Source of the DNA: a virus
DNA: 44,351 bases
Direction: 5' to 3' (one strand)
Virus record (IMG/VR): IMGVR_UViG_3300031576_000107
Coordinates: 1 to 44,351 of that record
Of this stretch, positions 6,261-13,679 are shown piece after piece (position 1 is the first letter of the stretch; the number at the start of each line of letters is the position of its first letter). Under the pieces are notes generated by a model. That model was not told where the DNA came from, did not search any database, and worked only from the letters and a program-made list of their open reading frames with translations. The position numbers and the translations under genes are program-made.

Positions 6261-7078
6261 AGACCAGTCGAACAGGAAACAAGCAGTCACTAAATGCTTT
6301 CGTTTATGCTTACCCCGGTTGTGGTAAAACAAAGTTTGGGCTCGATTTCCCCTACCCTTGCATAATAGACTGTAACGAGCGGCGCCATACAACGGCAACG
6401 TCGTTGGGTAGGGATGTCCCAGTTGTCAGAGTAGAAAGCTATGAGGACATCAGAGCAGTAGTCTTAAACTCTGAGGCCATGTTTAAAGAGTACTTCCCTG
6501 GGGAGCGAATTGAAACTGTAATATTTGAGACTGCTACAGGTCTACAAGACCTCCTTATGGGGGAGCAGGCTTTAGCAGAGGTTAGGAATAGCTCTGGGGA
6601 AATAGTATCTCCATCAAGACCGGCATCTGGGATTATGGCGCGACCGCGAAGGGTTCCTGCTTCGGAGAGACCAGACGTGCACGATTTCGGGACGATGATG
6701 GAACAGTTCCGGGACATTGTAGACGGGATCCGTGAGATGCCTCAACATACCATCGTTACCGCTCATGCCAGACTTGCTCGAACGGAGGAATCCCCTAAGG
6801 GGTTGATTGCTCCCTCCGACCCAAAATTCAAGGATATTGAATATGCGGGCTATCCAATCCTCATTGGAGATTTGAAGTATAACATCGACGGGTACTTTGA
6901 CTTGTTCTTGTACCTTGATTTAACGAAGGGCGGGGACTACCGTATTCACCCAACGCGAAGTTCAAACTTTCGAGCAAAAACGCGATACGCCCACCAGCTA
7001 AAAGATACTATCAACTGGACGAACAAAAATGCTTTTGAGCTACTAAGCGCCCTTTTAGGGCAAGGAGGAAGTAAGTGA
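6257..7078 (+). CDS. Sak4-like RecA-fold ATPase (AAA_24)
   Basis: A 273-residue P-loop ATPase. Walker A is YPGCGKTKF (residues 19-27), and TVIFETATGLQDLL (about 84-97) is the probable Walker B region. The size and layout match the short RecA-like Sak4/AAA_24 proteins that phages encode next to single-strand-binding proteins. The likely role is ATP-dependent strand annealing or exchange during recombination-dependent replication. Context supports this: nuclease before, putative ssDNA-binding protein immediately after. Coupled to both neighbours by 4-base overlaps. Confidence 0.8.
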   Translation: MKTSRTGNKQSLNAFVYAYPGCGKTKFGLDFPYPCIIDCNERRHTTATSLGRDVPVVRVESYEDIRAVVLNSEAMFKEYFPGERIETVIFETATGLQDLLMGEQALAEVRNSSGEIVSPSRPASGIMARPRRVPASERPDVHDFGTMMEQFRDIVDGIREMPQHTIVTAHARLARTEESPKGLIAPSDPKFKDIEYAGYPILIGDLKYNIDGYFDLFLYLDLTKGGDYRIHPTRSSNFRAKTRYAHQLKDTINWTNKNAFELLSALLGQGGSK

Positions 7079-7569
7079 GTGAGACAAAGACAAACGGGAT
7101 GATTCCAGCAAAAGAGTTCTTTGAGGGGGACGTTCCCCCAATCGGTGTCTACGGCTTTGATATTTTGAGAGCAGAGCCCTCCACCCGTAAGAGTAGGGAT
7201 GGATCGACATACGAGGTCTTGTCCGTTCGGGCCGAAATCCATACTGCCTACAAGGTAACCAAAGGCCCTACAGGACCTCTGGCGAAGGCTATTCGAGTCA
7301 CGGACAGTTTCCCCTTAACAGGGAAGGGAGTAGGAAAGCTGAAGGCTCTTTACAAAGCCGTTACAGACAAGTCTATCCCAGTCGTTATTGGGGAGAACGG
7401 GGAGGCTTTCATTAACCCTAAGGCCATTGGTGATGATCTTAGAGGAGCATCGGTCTTTGGTGCTTATACTCACTGGACGAATGATGCTACACAAGAGGTG
7501 AGTGGAAACTGGGGTTATAGCTTCGCACGGAAGGCCGAGGATGTTTACCCTCCAAAGGAACTTCAGTAA
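7075..7569 (+). CDS. probable ssDNA-binding protein partner of Sak4
   Basis: A 164-residue protein with GTG start and a strong AGGAGG site. The central strands (VYGFDILRAEP, TYEVLSVRAEIHTAYKV, AIRVTDSFPL) fit an OB-fold pattern. Similar proteins (the DUF669 or phage SSB kind) often accompany Sak4-type ATPases, which is the main reason for this call. No zinc site is present. A GTGA overlap couples it to the ATPase. Assignment by context and pattern, not by a diagnostic motif. Confidence 0.6.
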   Translation: MSETKTNGMIPAKEFFEGDVPPIGVYGFDILRAEPSTRKSRDGSTYEVLSVRAEIHTAYKVTKGPTGPLAKAIRVTDSFPLTGKGVGKLKALYKAVTDKSIPVVIGENGEAFINPKAIGDDLRGASVFGAYTHWTNDATQEVSGNWGYSFARKAEDVYPPKELQ

Positions 7570-7595
7570 AAGTAATTGGTAAAGTTTCTGCGGCG

Positions 7596-7774
7596 GTGTG
7601 GAAGGACACACTCCGAAGCGCACCCTTCGAGGGTATGGGCCGGGAGCTGTATGGTGCTGGTATCCCTACCCGAGCGCTGCATACCAGAGCCGGTATCAAG
7701 CCCGGCCCGCACAATAATGCGGGGGCTTGGACCCTGCATAGAGCCTTCCGACTCCCGGCCGGTTGAAAGACCGG
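7596..7774 (+). ncRNA. candidate structured RNA upstream of the polymerase gene
   Basis: The 273-base gap 7570-7842 is GC-rich and folds well by eye. GGCCGGGAG (7638-7646) pairs perfectly with CTCCCGGCC (7752-7760), closing a multiloop that holds CTGGTAT/ATACCAG (7657-7663 with 7681-7687) and AAGCC-CCCGCA-loop-TGCGGG-GGCTT (7698-7728). Flanking hairpins are GTGTG/CACAC (7596-7611), ACCCT/AGGGT (7622-7634) and CCGGT/ACCGG (7759-7774). Weak open frames cross the region without a credible start. I see no known riboswitch or intron core. It may be a cis leader controlling polymerase synthesis or an independent RNA. Confidence 0.5.
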
Positions 7775-7842
7775 AGAGGGAAGTACCGAGGGTCGAGGGC
7801 TCACTGGAGGGCCTATGACAAATAAACGCGAAGAAGGATTAA

Positions 7843-10695
7843 GTGTCCGATAAAAAGGGTCCTCCGATTCCTTTTTCTCTTACAGGTCCGAACTGTGGAG
7901 AAATATTATGCTCAGGTTGTGAATCGGATCACTCAGATGAGTACGTAGCCGAGCAGTGTAAGGGGCCCGGTCCTTTAGGGCCGTGCCCCTTTCGTTCTAC
8001 CAGCTTTGGGTTCGCGCCGGGGGTCGGGGATCTTCATAACTCTAGATACATGTTTATCCTCGAAGCCCTCGGCGCGACTGAGGTTGAAGAGGGCCGTCCC
8101 GCAGTTGGTGGAACAGGCCGAGTTCTGAATAAGCTCCTCTACGCTAATACGACTATCGTTAGGAGCCGAGAATACGTTACGAACGTTGTCAAGTGCCGAC
8201 CCGTGGAGTGGACAACTGATGAAGAAGGTAAACAAGTCCCAGCGACCCGCGACTATAACGGGGACCATATCAACGCAACCCCCTCCCACGCCCAAATTCG
8301 AGAGTGCAGTAAGCGGTACCTCGAAGAAGAAATTGCTTCCTTCAAAGGAAGCACTATTGTCGGTCTTGGGGGCGTCCCACTGTACTATTTTACTAGGGGA
8401 GCCCATAACATCAGTCGTTACCGTGGTACTATCTTTGAATCAGGTGAGTTGGTGGGATGTTCTGTTTGCGGGGCTACAGGCCGAGTGTCGAAAGGAAACA
8501 AGCGGTGTTCTGGTTGTAAAGGGCAAGGGATCACCTATATTTGGGACATGGTCCAAAGTGAGGCTATCTGCGATAAGCATCGAGCAAAACCTAGCCGACG
8601 TTGTGAAACCTGCAAACTCCAGTATGGTGGTACTTGCTCAAAATGCACTGGTCTTGGAAGCGTATCTCGCGGGGAGACAGGTTGCAAGCCGTGCAAAGGA
8701 GTTGGGCGCGTTCCAGCGCAGCCTGATAATCCCTACATTTCCGATAGAATCCCTTACGGGAAACGTCTCTTCGTCACCTATCATCCCGCTTACATAATGA
8801 AGGAACTCTTGCAAATAGGACCAATCGTCAATAGAGATTTTCAGAGGTTAGGCCATTTAGATGAGGAGCTTGCGGCGTCGGTTCTCAAAGAAAACTACAT
8901 CATTCGACCGTCTAACGGGTGGAACGTGGCTCAGTCGTGGGGAGATGTTCCTATCTCTATCGACATTGAAGGACCGAATGCAGAAACCTTCGAAGGCCCG
9001 ATTACAGTGGTTGGATTTTCTCCCGGCCCTGGCCGAGCGATGGCCCTGGACCCCAAAGACCCAGCAGTCGGTGATCTACTTAACCGACCAATCATTGGTC
9101 AAAATTACCTACTTTACGATGCGTGGATCCTGACGCACCGTGAGGGCTTTCCGGCTCCGAAGTGGCTTTGGGATACCCGGCAGGCCGGGCACCTCCTTAA
9201 TCCTGACGCCCCGCACAACATCGTAGATATGGCTGCTGTTTATGCAGACCCGCCCGTCCGAGGATACTGGAAATCTCGGGTTGCTGGTAAGTATGCAGGC
9301 GGAGATGATCTAGTCGTCTGCCAAGACGTGGACGTAACCTACCGGATTAAACTGGGGCAGGAGAAGCAGCTCGCTCAACAAGGTTTGATCTCATTTATGG
9401 AAAAGGAAGTCATACCGATATCACTACTTTCTTTAGATATGCGATTGAATGGGATGAGGATTGATCATGATAAGATGGTGGGGGCGGCAGGAAGAATTGG
9501 TACCCGTTTGGAGAGCATACGGCAGTCGCTTCCAGATTGGGGCGGAATACGAACTGAAAATCAACACGAAAAACTCCGGGACCATCTTTACCAAAATCTC
9601 AAGGCTCCAGTACAAGTATCCCGAAAAACGGGAAAGCCTAGTACCGAAGAAGAAAGTTTGGTGGTACTTCGGGATAGGATTCGGACGGGTCATCTTAGCT
9701 GTAACCGTATGGCAGGTCCGGCTCGACAAGAAGCGCTAGAACTAATAGAAGTGGTCCTATCGTTACGAGGTTTGTCAAAGCTTAAGTCGTCCTTCCTCTC
9801 ATATAGGGGCCCTTTGGTTCATCCAGCGTGGAACCCTTCTGGGACGGTAACCTTCCGTTTTTCCTGCTCAGACCCAAATATTCAGCAGGTTCCTGATTGT
9901 GATTGTGAAAAAGCAGGAAGGCGTAAGACGGATGATCCTTGTAGAGGAAGTGATCCAAACTGTTTAGGAGCACGCTATATTTTTCTACCGGATGAGCCCG
10001 GTTGGAAATTTGGTAGTGCGGATCTTAAGCAAGCAGAGATTGTAGGCTTTCTATGGTGGGCGGAAGCTTGGGAAGTTTTACGCCGCGTTTTATGCGGAAG
10101 GGAGGATGCTCACCAAGTAATCTCAGATCTTACGGGGCTTATTAGGAAGGATGCTAAGAATACAACTTTTGCAATTCTCTTTGGGGAACAGGACTATACG
10201 ACAGCGGCCCGGATCCATAAGACCATTCAAGATATTAGGATTATTAGGGAACAGTACTATAAAATGCTTCCTGGGGTCCCAGAGTATTTTCGCTCGGTCA
10301 TGAAGGAATCCGCAGATAAGGGTTATGTGGAAAGCCCTTTTGGCCTTCGTCGACATGTCAGGCTGGATCTTTCCATGATCAATAGACGTGCAGTGAACCA
10401 AGCAGCGAATGCAAAGATCCAGAACATTCCGCCAATTGTAACTCGGCGGGCAATGATCGAGCTTGCTCGGACCCTACCAAAGCCATCTCGGATCTTAGGT
10501 CAGGTGCATGATGAGCTTCTATTTACTTACCCAATTGAGTTGGAGAAGGAAGTTCTGGCAAATGTTTACGAAACCCTTCATCAGCCAATCCCGGAGATGT
10601 CTGCTCCGCCTTTAGGTATGGCAGGCGGTATTAGGTTCAATGTGGATCTAGCCGTAGGGGAGAACTGGGGAAGCCTTCAGAAGTATACCTTATGA
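7843..10695 (+). CDS. family A DNA polymerase fused to an Fe-S uracil-DNA-glycosylase-like domain
   Basis: A 950-residue replicative polymerase with GTG start after AAGGA. Residues about 15-330 match family 4 uracil-DNA glycosylases: N-terminal cysteines, LEALGATEVEEGRPAVGG (around E74), TNVVKCRP (C118), C155 and YHPAY (H314). An insert at about 204-292 carries four CxxC units of CxxCxGxG type (C206/C209, C222/C225, C265/C268, C281/C284). A proofreading exonuclease follows (IDIE, D374/E376; later IGQNYLLYDAW), then polymerase motif A ADLKQAE (D727), motif B RKDAKNTTFAILFG (R768, K772, F776) and motif C QVHDELL (H889, D890, E891). SPO1-like phages have a comparable fusion. There is no 5'-3' exonuclease. 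Motif B has F780 where Tyr is usual. Confidence 0.92.
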   Translation: MSDKKGPPIPFSLTGPNCGEILCSGCESDHSDEYVAEQCKGPGPLGPCPFRSTSFGFAPGVGDLHNSRYMFILEALGATEVEEGRPAVGGTGRVLNKLLYANTTIVRSREYVTNVVKCRPVEWTTDEEGKQVPATRDYNGDHINATPSHAQIRECSKRYLEEEIASFKGSTIVGLGGVPLYYFTRGAHNISRYRGTIFESGELVGCSVCGATGRVSKGNKRCSGCKGQGITYIWDMVQSEAICDKHRAKPSRRCETCKLQYGGTCSKCTGLGSVSRGETGCKPCKGVGRVPAQPDNPYISDRIPYGKRLFVTYHPAYIMKELLQIGPIVNRDFQRLGHLDEELAASVLKENYIIRPSNGWNVAQSWGDVPISIDIEGPNAETFEGPITVVGFSPGPGRAMALDPKDPAVGDLLNRPIIGQNYLLYDAWILTHREGFPAPKWLWDTRQAGHLLNPDAPHNIVDMAAVYADPPVRGYWKSRVAGKYAGGDDLVVCQDVDVTYRIKLGQEKQLAQQGLISFMEKEVIPISLLSLDMRLNGMRIDHDKMVGAAGRIGTRLESIRQSLPDWGGIRTENQHEKLRDHLYQNLKAPVQVSRKTGKPSTEEESLVVLRDRIRTGHLSCNRMAGPARQEALELIEVVLSLRGLSKLKSSFLSYRGPLVHPAWNPSGTVTFRFSCSDPNIQQVPDCDCEKAGRRKTDDPCRGSDPNCLGARYIFLPDEPGWKFGSADLKQAEIVGFLWWAEAWEVLRRVLCGREDAHQVISDLTGLIRKDAKNTTFAILFGEQDYTTAARIHKTIQDIRIIREQYYKMLPGVPEYFRSVMKESADKGYVESPFGLRRHVRLDLSMINRRAVNQAANAKIQNIPPIVTRRAMIELARTLPKPSRILGQVHDELLFTYPIELEKEVLANVYETLHQPIPEMSAPPLGMAGGIRFNVDLAVGENWGSLQKYTL

Positions 10696-11003
10696 ACACA
10701 TATATGTGGGCTATCCCGATGGGTATCACGGCTGTGATTTGTGAAGCTTTATATCGAAAACTACCTGGGCCGTGGTCAGCCCATTTGATCCTATGGATAC
10801 CTCTACATCTTATAATGGGCTATTTGGTCTATAAGGTAGTCGTCTCCGGTAGCTCTCTGTTGTCTGCTTTTGTGATTGGAAATTTTGTCACAACTACTAT
10901 GCGTGTGGCCGTAACTCTTATTGTGTTACGAGAACCTGTAAGCAGTGGAACATGGATTGCTTTGGGTCTTATGGTCTTAGCTCAGTTTGCACGGAGGATA
11001 TAA
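10692..11003 (+). CDS. small four-span membrane protein
   Basis: A 103-residue hydrophobic protein with about four predicted membrane helices: MWAIPMGITAVICEAL, AHLILWIPLHLIMGYLV, SLLSAFVIGNFVTTTM and TWIALGLMVLAQFA. Size and topology recall small-multidrug-resistance (EmrE) proteins, including a late GTWIALGLMVL helix, but the conserved membrane glutamate is not clearly placed. It overlaps the polymerase as ATGA and the next gene by one base, so it is made with the replication proteins. Function unknown. Confidence 0.65.
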   Translation: MNTYMWAIPMGITAVICEALYRKLPGPWSAHLILWIPLHLIMGYLVYKVVVSGSSLLSAFVIGNFVTTTMRVAVTLIVLREPVSSGTWIALGLMVLAQFARRI

Positions 11004-11653
11004 TGCAAACGACAGAAGTTTTTTCCACGGGCGCATCCCGCGATGGGGATACGGACAAACTAGACTATGAGGGCTTTATTTCCCCGGTTGTCCTTAGGCG
11101 GTACGCTGAGTTTATGCATGACTGCCGAAAGCTCCCTGATGGTAAGATCCGCGATGGAGACAATTGGCAAAAAGGCATACCCATTACTAGATACATTAAG
11201 TCCTTGATCCGTCATACGAATGAATTTTGGCTTATTTGGCGGAAGGAGCAAAAAGTCGATCAGACTCTAGCCTGTGCTGTGATGTTTAATATTATGGGCT
11301 TACTATTTGAAGCTCTTGAGGAGGAAGAGGCTCGTGGAAATACTTCCCGTCCTGTATCTGGAGTACCCGATGGACGTCACACAACTCCACGAAACCGTGG
11401 TCCGGTTTCTGGACTTGAATCCGGATGGGGTTGTAGTCCCTCCGCACAGCCCAACAGATGGGACCTTCACGGCGAGGTGCTTCGAGGGCTTGCGCCAGCT
11501 ACTCCCAAAGGGGACTCCACTAGCGATAGTTTTATCCGGAAGGGAACCACTGGAACAGCGGGCCTTTTTAATCGCGGCTCAGGAAGTTTGGACCCCGAAC
11601 ACGGGCCCGATATTTTTCCCCAAAGGACTCCCCGACCGCCTGATGTTGATTAA
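11003..11653 (+). CDS. dATP/dGTP diphosphohydrolase-domain protein with out-of-frame C-terminal tail
   Basis: The start at 11003 follows GGAGGATATA. Residues 1-110 closely resemble the phage dATP/dGTP diphosphohydrolase N-terminal family (DUF5664 type): FSTGASRD, LDYEGFISPVVLRRYAEFM, RDGDNWQKGIP and RHTNEFW, then MFNIMGLLFEAL. It probably acts on the nucleotide pool, although catalysis by this family is not well defined. After EEEEARG the frame stays open for about 104 more codons, giving a low-complexity Pro/Gly/Arg tail over the next gene in another frame. The usual family length ends near residue 115, so the tail may reflect a lost stop, a sequencing error or genuine dual coding. Confidence 0.72.
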   Translation: MQTTEVFSTGASRDGDTDKLDYEGFISPVVLRRYAEFMHDCRKLPDGKIRDGDNWQKGIPITRYIKSLIRHTNEFWLIWRKEQKVDQTLACAVMFNIMGLLFEALEEEEARGNTSRPVSGVPDGRHTTPRNRGPVSGLESGWGCSPSAQPNRWDLHGEVLRGLAPATPKGDSTSDSFIRKGTTGTAGLFNRGSGSLDPEHGPDIFPQRTPRPPDVD

Positions 11654-11756
11654 GCTCCGGATGGCCCTCTTCACTGAGGGTACCTGGTACCACTACCCAG
11701 ATGCGGGAGACGGGCTTCCTGCTGGGATGGTTGGGCGGTGGACAACAGGGGGATAA
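11334..11756 (+). CDS. hypothetical protein, 140 aa
   Basis: GTG start at 11334 after GAGGAGG. The product has regular alpha/beta character (ILPVLYLEYPMDVTQLHETV, RQLLPKGTPLAIVLSG, RAFLIAAQEVW, LPDRLMLIKLRMALF) and looks like the real coding frame of this stretch. I do not recognise a family. Its first 320 bases overlap the 3' extension of the upstream frame. It ends directly before the ribosome binding site of the helicase gene. Confidence 0.65.
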   Translation: MEILPVLYLEYPMDVTQLHETVVRFLDLNPDGVVVPPHSPTDGTFTARCFEGLRQLLPKGTPLAIVLSGREPLEQRAFLIAAQEVWTPNTGPIFFPKGLPDRLMLIKLRMALFTEGTWYHYPDAGDGLPAGMVGRWTTGG

Positions 11757-11758
11757 AA

Positions 11759-13189
11759 ATGAATGGGGAGGAAATTCAACCGGAAGTAAAGAAGCTCATT
11801 GATGCTTTGGAGGCTAGTGCAGTAAAGCCGGATCTTCGTTCTCTGGGGATCTTCATTCGGGACAGCTTGTCCCCTATGAGATCAGATGACTGGGACCGAC
11901 TGTCTGCCGCTTTATGCACGGCTTATGGTTTTGCTTCAGAAGCCGAACTGTCCCAGCATATCCGTACTCCTCTTTTTACTCGGGAGGATGAGTACTGGGA
12001 CGATTTTAGTCCTCTTTTGCATACTATCGGGTTATCGGGGTGGCTCTCTCGATATGTTGAGCACACTCGAAACATGGAACCCCCTACAGCCTACCATTTT
12101 GCTACGGGGTTGACTGTTTTAGGTGCAACTCTAAAACGTCAGGTTTACGTTGATCAAAGCTATTTCAAGATTTGGCCTGCTGTCCAATCAATCCTGATAG
12201 GCCCAGCAGGCAAGACTAAGAAGAGTACGGCTGCTACCTACGGGATAGGTCTTGGGGAAGCCGCAGAGCGGGTCTATCGGTTGGCTGATGAGGGAACTAT
12301 CGAGGGGACAAAAAATGAACTGGCCGAGCTTAGTAAGCAAGGCGATGCTGCTGCCCTTCTTTTCGCTTCTGAGTTGTCCGTGCTGCTCGGGAAAGAAAAG
12401 TATAATGTCGGAATGGTCAAGGGTCTCACAGACCTTTTCGACTCCAGGACCTCGATTCGACGACGGACGAAAACGCATGGGAATGAAATCCTAAGCAACC
12501 TAGCAGTGAGCTTCCTTGGTTGTACAAATGAGGAGTGGCTAGCAGACTTGCCGGAGAGTGCTTTTGGTGGAGGGTTCTGGTCTAGAGTCTTAGTTTGGTA
12601 TCAGTGTGGGACGGATAGGAGCTTCCCCCGACCAAAGATCACAGATGAGAAAGAGTATGAGTTCCTTCGTACCGAACTTCTCCGAACGCGGTTTATAATT
12701 GGAAGTGCTCAGTTTGAGAAGGGAGCTAATACGTACTATGAGTCTCGCTATCGAGAGCTAAAAAAGAACTGGCCTGAGGATGAGAAACTCTCCCCCTTTT
12801 GGGAGCGCTACCCAGACCATTTACTTAGGATGAGTCTGATAATTTCGATCAGTGATAGTCTTCAGGGGGGGCCTCTCATCACTGAGAGAGCTATGCTTCA
12901 GGCAGATGAGATTCTTAAGTGGGTTATCCGGGGGCTCCCCTCGGCCTATAAGCATATGGGCTTGACTCACTTCTCGCAAGAGCAACAACGGATTCTTTCA
13001 TTTCTCCAGCGAAGTGGGGGAATTTTATCCGAAGCCCGCTTGGGGCGAAAAATGAGGATGTCTCAGTCTCAGCTTGAAGAGCACGTTACTACGCTAGAGA
13101 AGTATAAGGTGCTGGTCCGAAAGCCTGCGGCTGCGGAGTGGGATGGTCGGTATGAATGCCGGCTGCTTCGAAAATCAGAAGAGGTATAG
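11759..13189 (+). CDS. DUF3987/YfjI-like primase-helicase ATPase
   Basis: A 476-residue protein. After an N-terminal helical region comes WLSRYVEHTRNMEPPTAYHF, then Walker A LIGPAGKTKKST (about 146-157), ALLFASELSVLL and a sensor-like NLAVSFLGCTNEEW. This order is typical of DUF3987 (YfjI) phage replication ATPases, which stand in for or assist a primase or helicase. The C-terminus (QEQQRILSFLQRSGGILSEA...) is a winged-helix DNA-binding domain. Start ATG 11759 follows AGGGGGATAAAA; an upstream in-frame ATG is less well placed. It is the last gene of the rightward operon. Confidence 0.75.
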   Translation: MNGEEIQPEVKKLIDALEASAVKPDLRSLGIFIRDSLSPMRSDDWDRLSAALCTAYGFASEAELSQHIRTPLFTREDEYWDDFSPLLHTIGLSGWLSRYVEHTRNMEPPTAYHFATGLTVLGATLKRQVYVDQSYFKIWPAVQSILIGPAGKTKKSTAATYGIGLGEAAERVYRLADEGTIEGTKNELAELSKQGDAAALLFASELSVLLGKEKYNVGMVKGLTDLFDSRTSIRRRTKTHGNEILSNLAVSFLGCTNEEWLADLPESAFGGGFWSRVLVWYQCGTDRSFPRPKITDEKEYEFLRTELLRTRFIIGSAQFEKGANTYYESRYRELKKNWPEDEKLSPFWERYPDHLLRMSLIISISDSLQGGPLITERAMLQADEILKWVIRGLPSAYKHMGLTHFSQEQQRILSFLQRSGGILSEARLGRKMRMSQSQLEEHVTTLEKYKVLVRKPAAAEWDGRYECRLLRKSEEV

Positions 13190-13214
13190 GTTGATTGCGT
13201 AAGGGGGTAATAAA

Positions 13215-13348
13215 GGGGGCCAGAATTTTTACGTAGCGCCCGGCCCCCGCCGGCGCCGATTGGCCAGCCTATCGGTTGATCGAATCCGAAGGACTTAGGG
13301 CCTAGGCTGGGAATCCCCAGCCATATGCCGGTGCCCAGTAAGCGCTAC
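13215..13348 (+). ncRNA. candidate pseudoknotted RNA between convergent operons
   Basis: The 191-base gap 13190-13380 lies between convergent genes. GGGGGCC (13215-13221) pairs with GGCCCCC (13242-13248). The loop of that hairpin holds GTAGCGC (13233-13239), complementary to GCGCTAC (13342-13348), an H-type pseudoknot topology. Between them, GGCGCCG (13252-13258) pairs with CGGTGCC (13329-13335, one G.U), enclosing a perfect GGCTGGG-AATC-CCCAGCC hairpin (13305-13322). An alternative CCGAT/ATCGG pairing competes. No T-tract terminator is seen, and I recognise no known RNA class. Strand is uncertain; the plus strand would make it the 3' end of the replication transcript. Confidence 0.5.
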
Positions 13349-13380
13349 CTCTGGCGACGACCGGCCTCTAGAGATTGAAC

Positions 13381-13608
13381 TTATCTAGGATCAGGAAGGT
13401 TCCGATTCTTCAGATAGTTTCGGAGCGCTTCAAGACTGAAAGGGACTACTAGTGCAACAATAGCTCCATAGGGACCGGACGCAGCAACAAGGAGACTGAG
13501 AAACTCAGGATTTCCAAGGGCTCCAATCCCAACAAAAGCTCCTGCACCGGCTGCTGTCAGACCAGCTACCTTTAGTCCCTTGACAACCGCTCTCCAGGGT
13601 GAGAACAT
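13381..13608 (-). CDS. holin-like small membrane protein
   Basis: A 75-residue protein: VVKGLKVAGLTAAGAGAFVGIGAL forms one Gly/Ala-rich membrane segment and YGAIVALVVPFSLEALRNYL a second, with a basic tail KNRNLPDPR. Two-span topology and position at the end of the late operon near the endolysin fit a class II-type holin, but no family signature is visible. A perfect AGGAGGTC ribosome binding site precedes the ATG, and its own near-consensus promoter lies about 30 bases upstream, so strong expression is expected. Confidence 0.6.
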   Translation of the reverse strand: MFSPWRAVVKGLKVAGLTAAGAGAFVGIGALGNPEFLSLLVAASGPYGAIVALVVPFSLEALRNYLKNRNLPDPR

Positions 13609-13636
13609 TTAGACCTCCTAAAGGTGTGAAAACCCC

Positions 13637-13665
13637 AGTATACCCTGAGATGGCGTCCCTGTCAA
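13637..13665 (-). promoter_or_regulatory. near-consensus sigma70 promoter for the holin-like gene
   Basis: On the minus strand a perfect TTGACA (13665-13660), a 17-base spacer and TATACT (13642-13637). The predicted transcript starts near 13630, about 22 bases before the ATG at 13608, and includes the AGGAGG site. It allows the last late gene to be made independently of the long structural transcript. Confidence 0.8.
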
Positions 13666-13679
13666 GAGAAAAATCGACC

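Noticed and set aside
7576-7818. 80-codon frame in the structured spacer
   Set aside because: TTG start without a ribosome binding site, composition skewed to Pro/Arg/Ser, and the region is better explained by RNA helices.
7570-7842. Group I intron upstream of the polymerase gene, as in SPO1
   Set aside because: No P/Q/R/S core sequences are visible, the polymerase starts cleanly at 7843 and no exon precedes the region.
11453-11653. C-terminal tail of the dNTP hydrolase as a functional domain
   Set aside because: Low-complexity, with the pattern of an out-of-frame reading of the overlapping gene; kept only as a dual-coding question.
12288-12330. CTGATGAG...GAAC resembling a hammerhead core
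   Set aside because: Lies inside the primase/helicase coding sequence and lacks the flanking stems.
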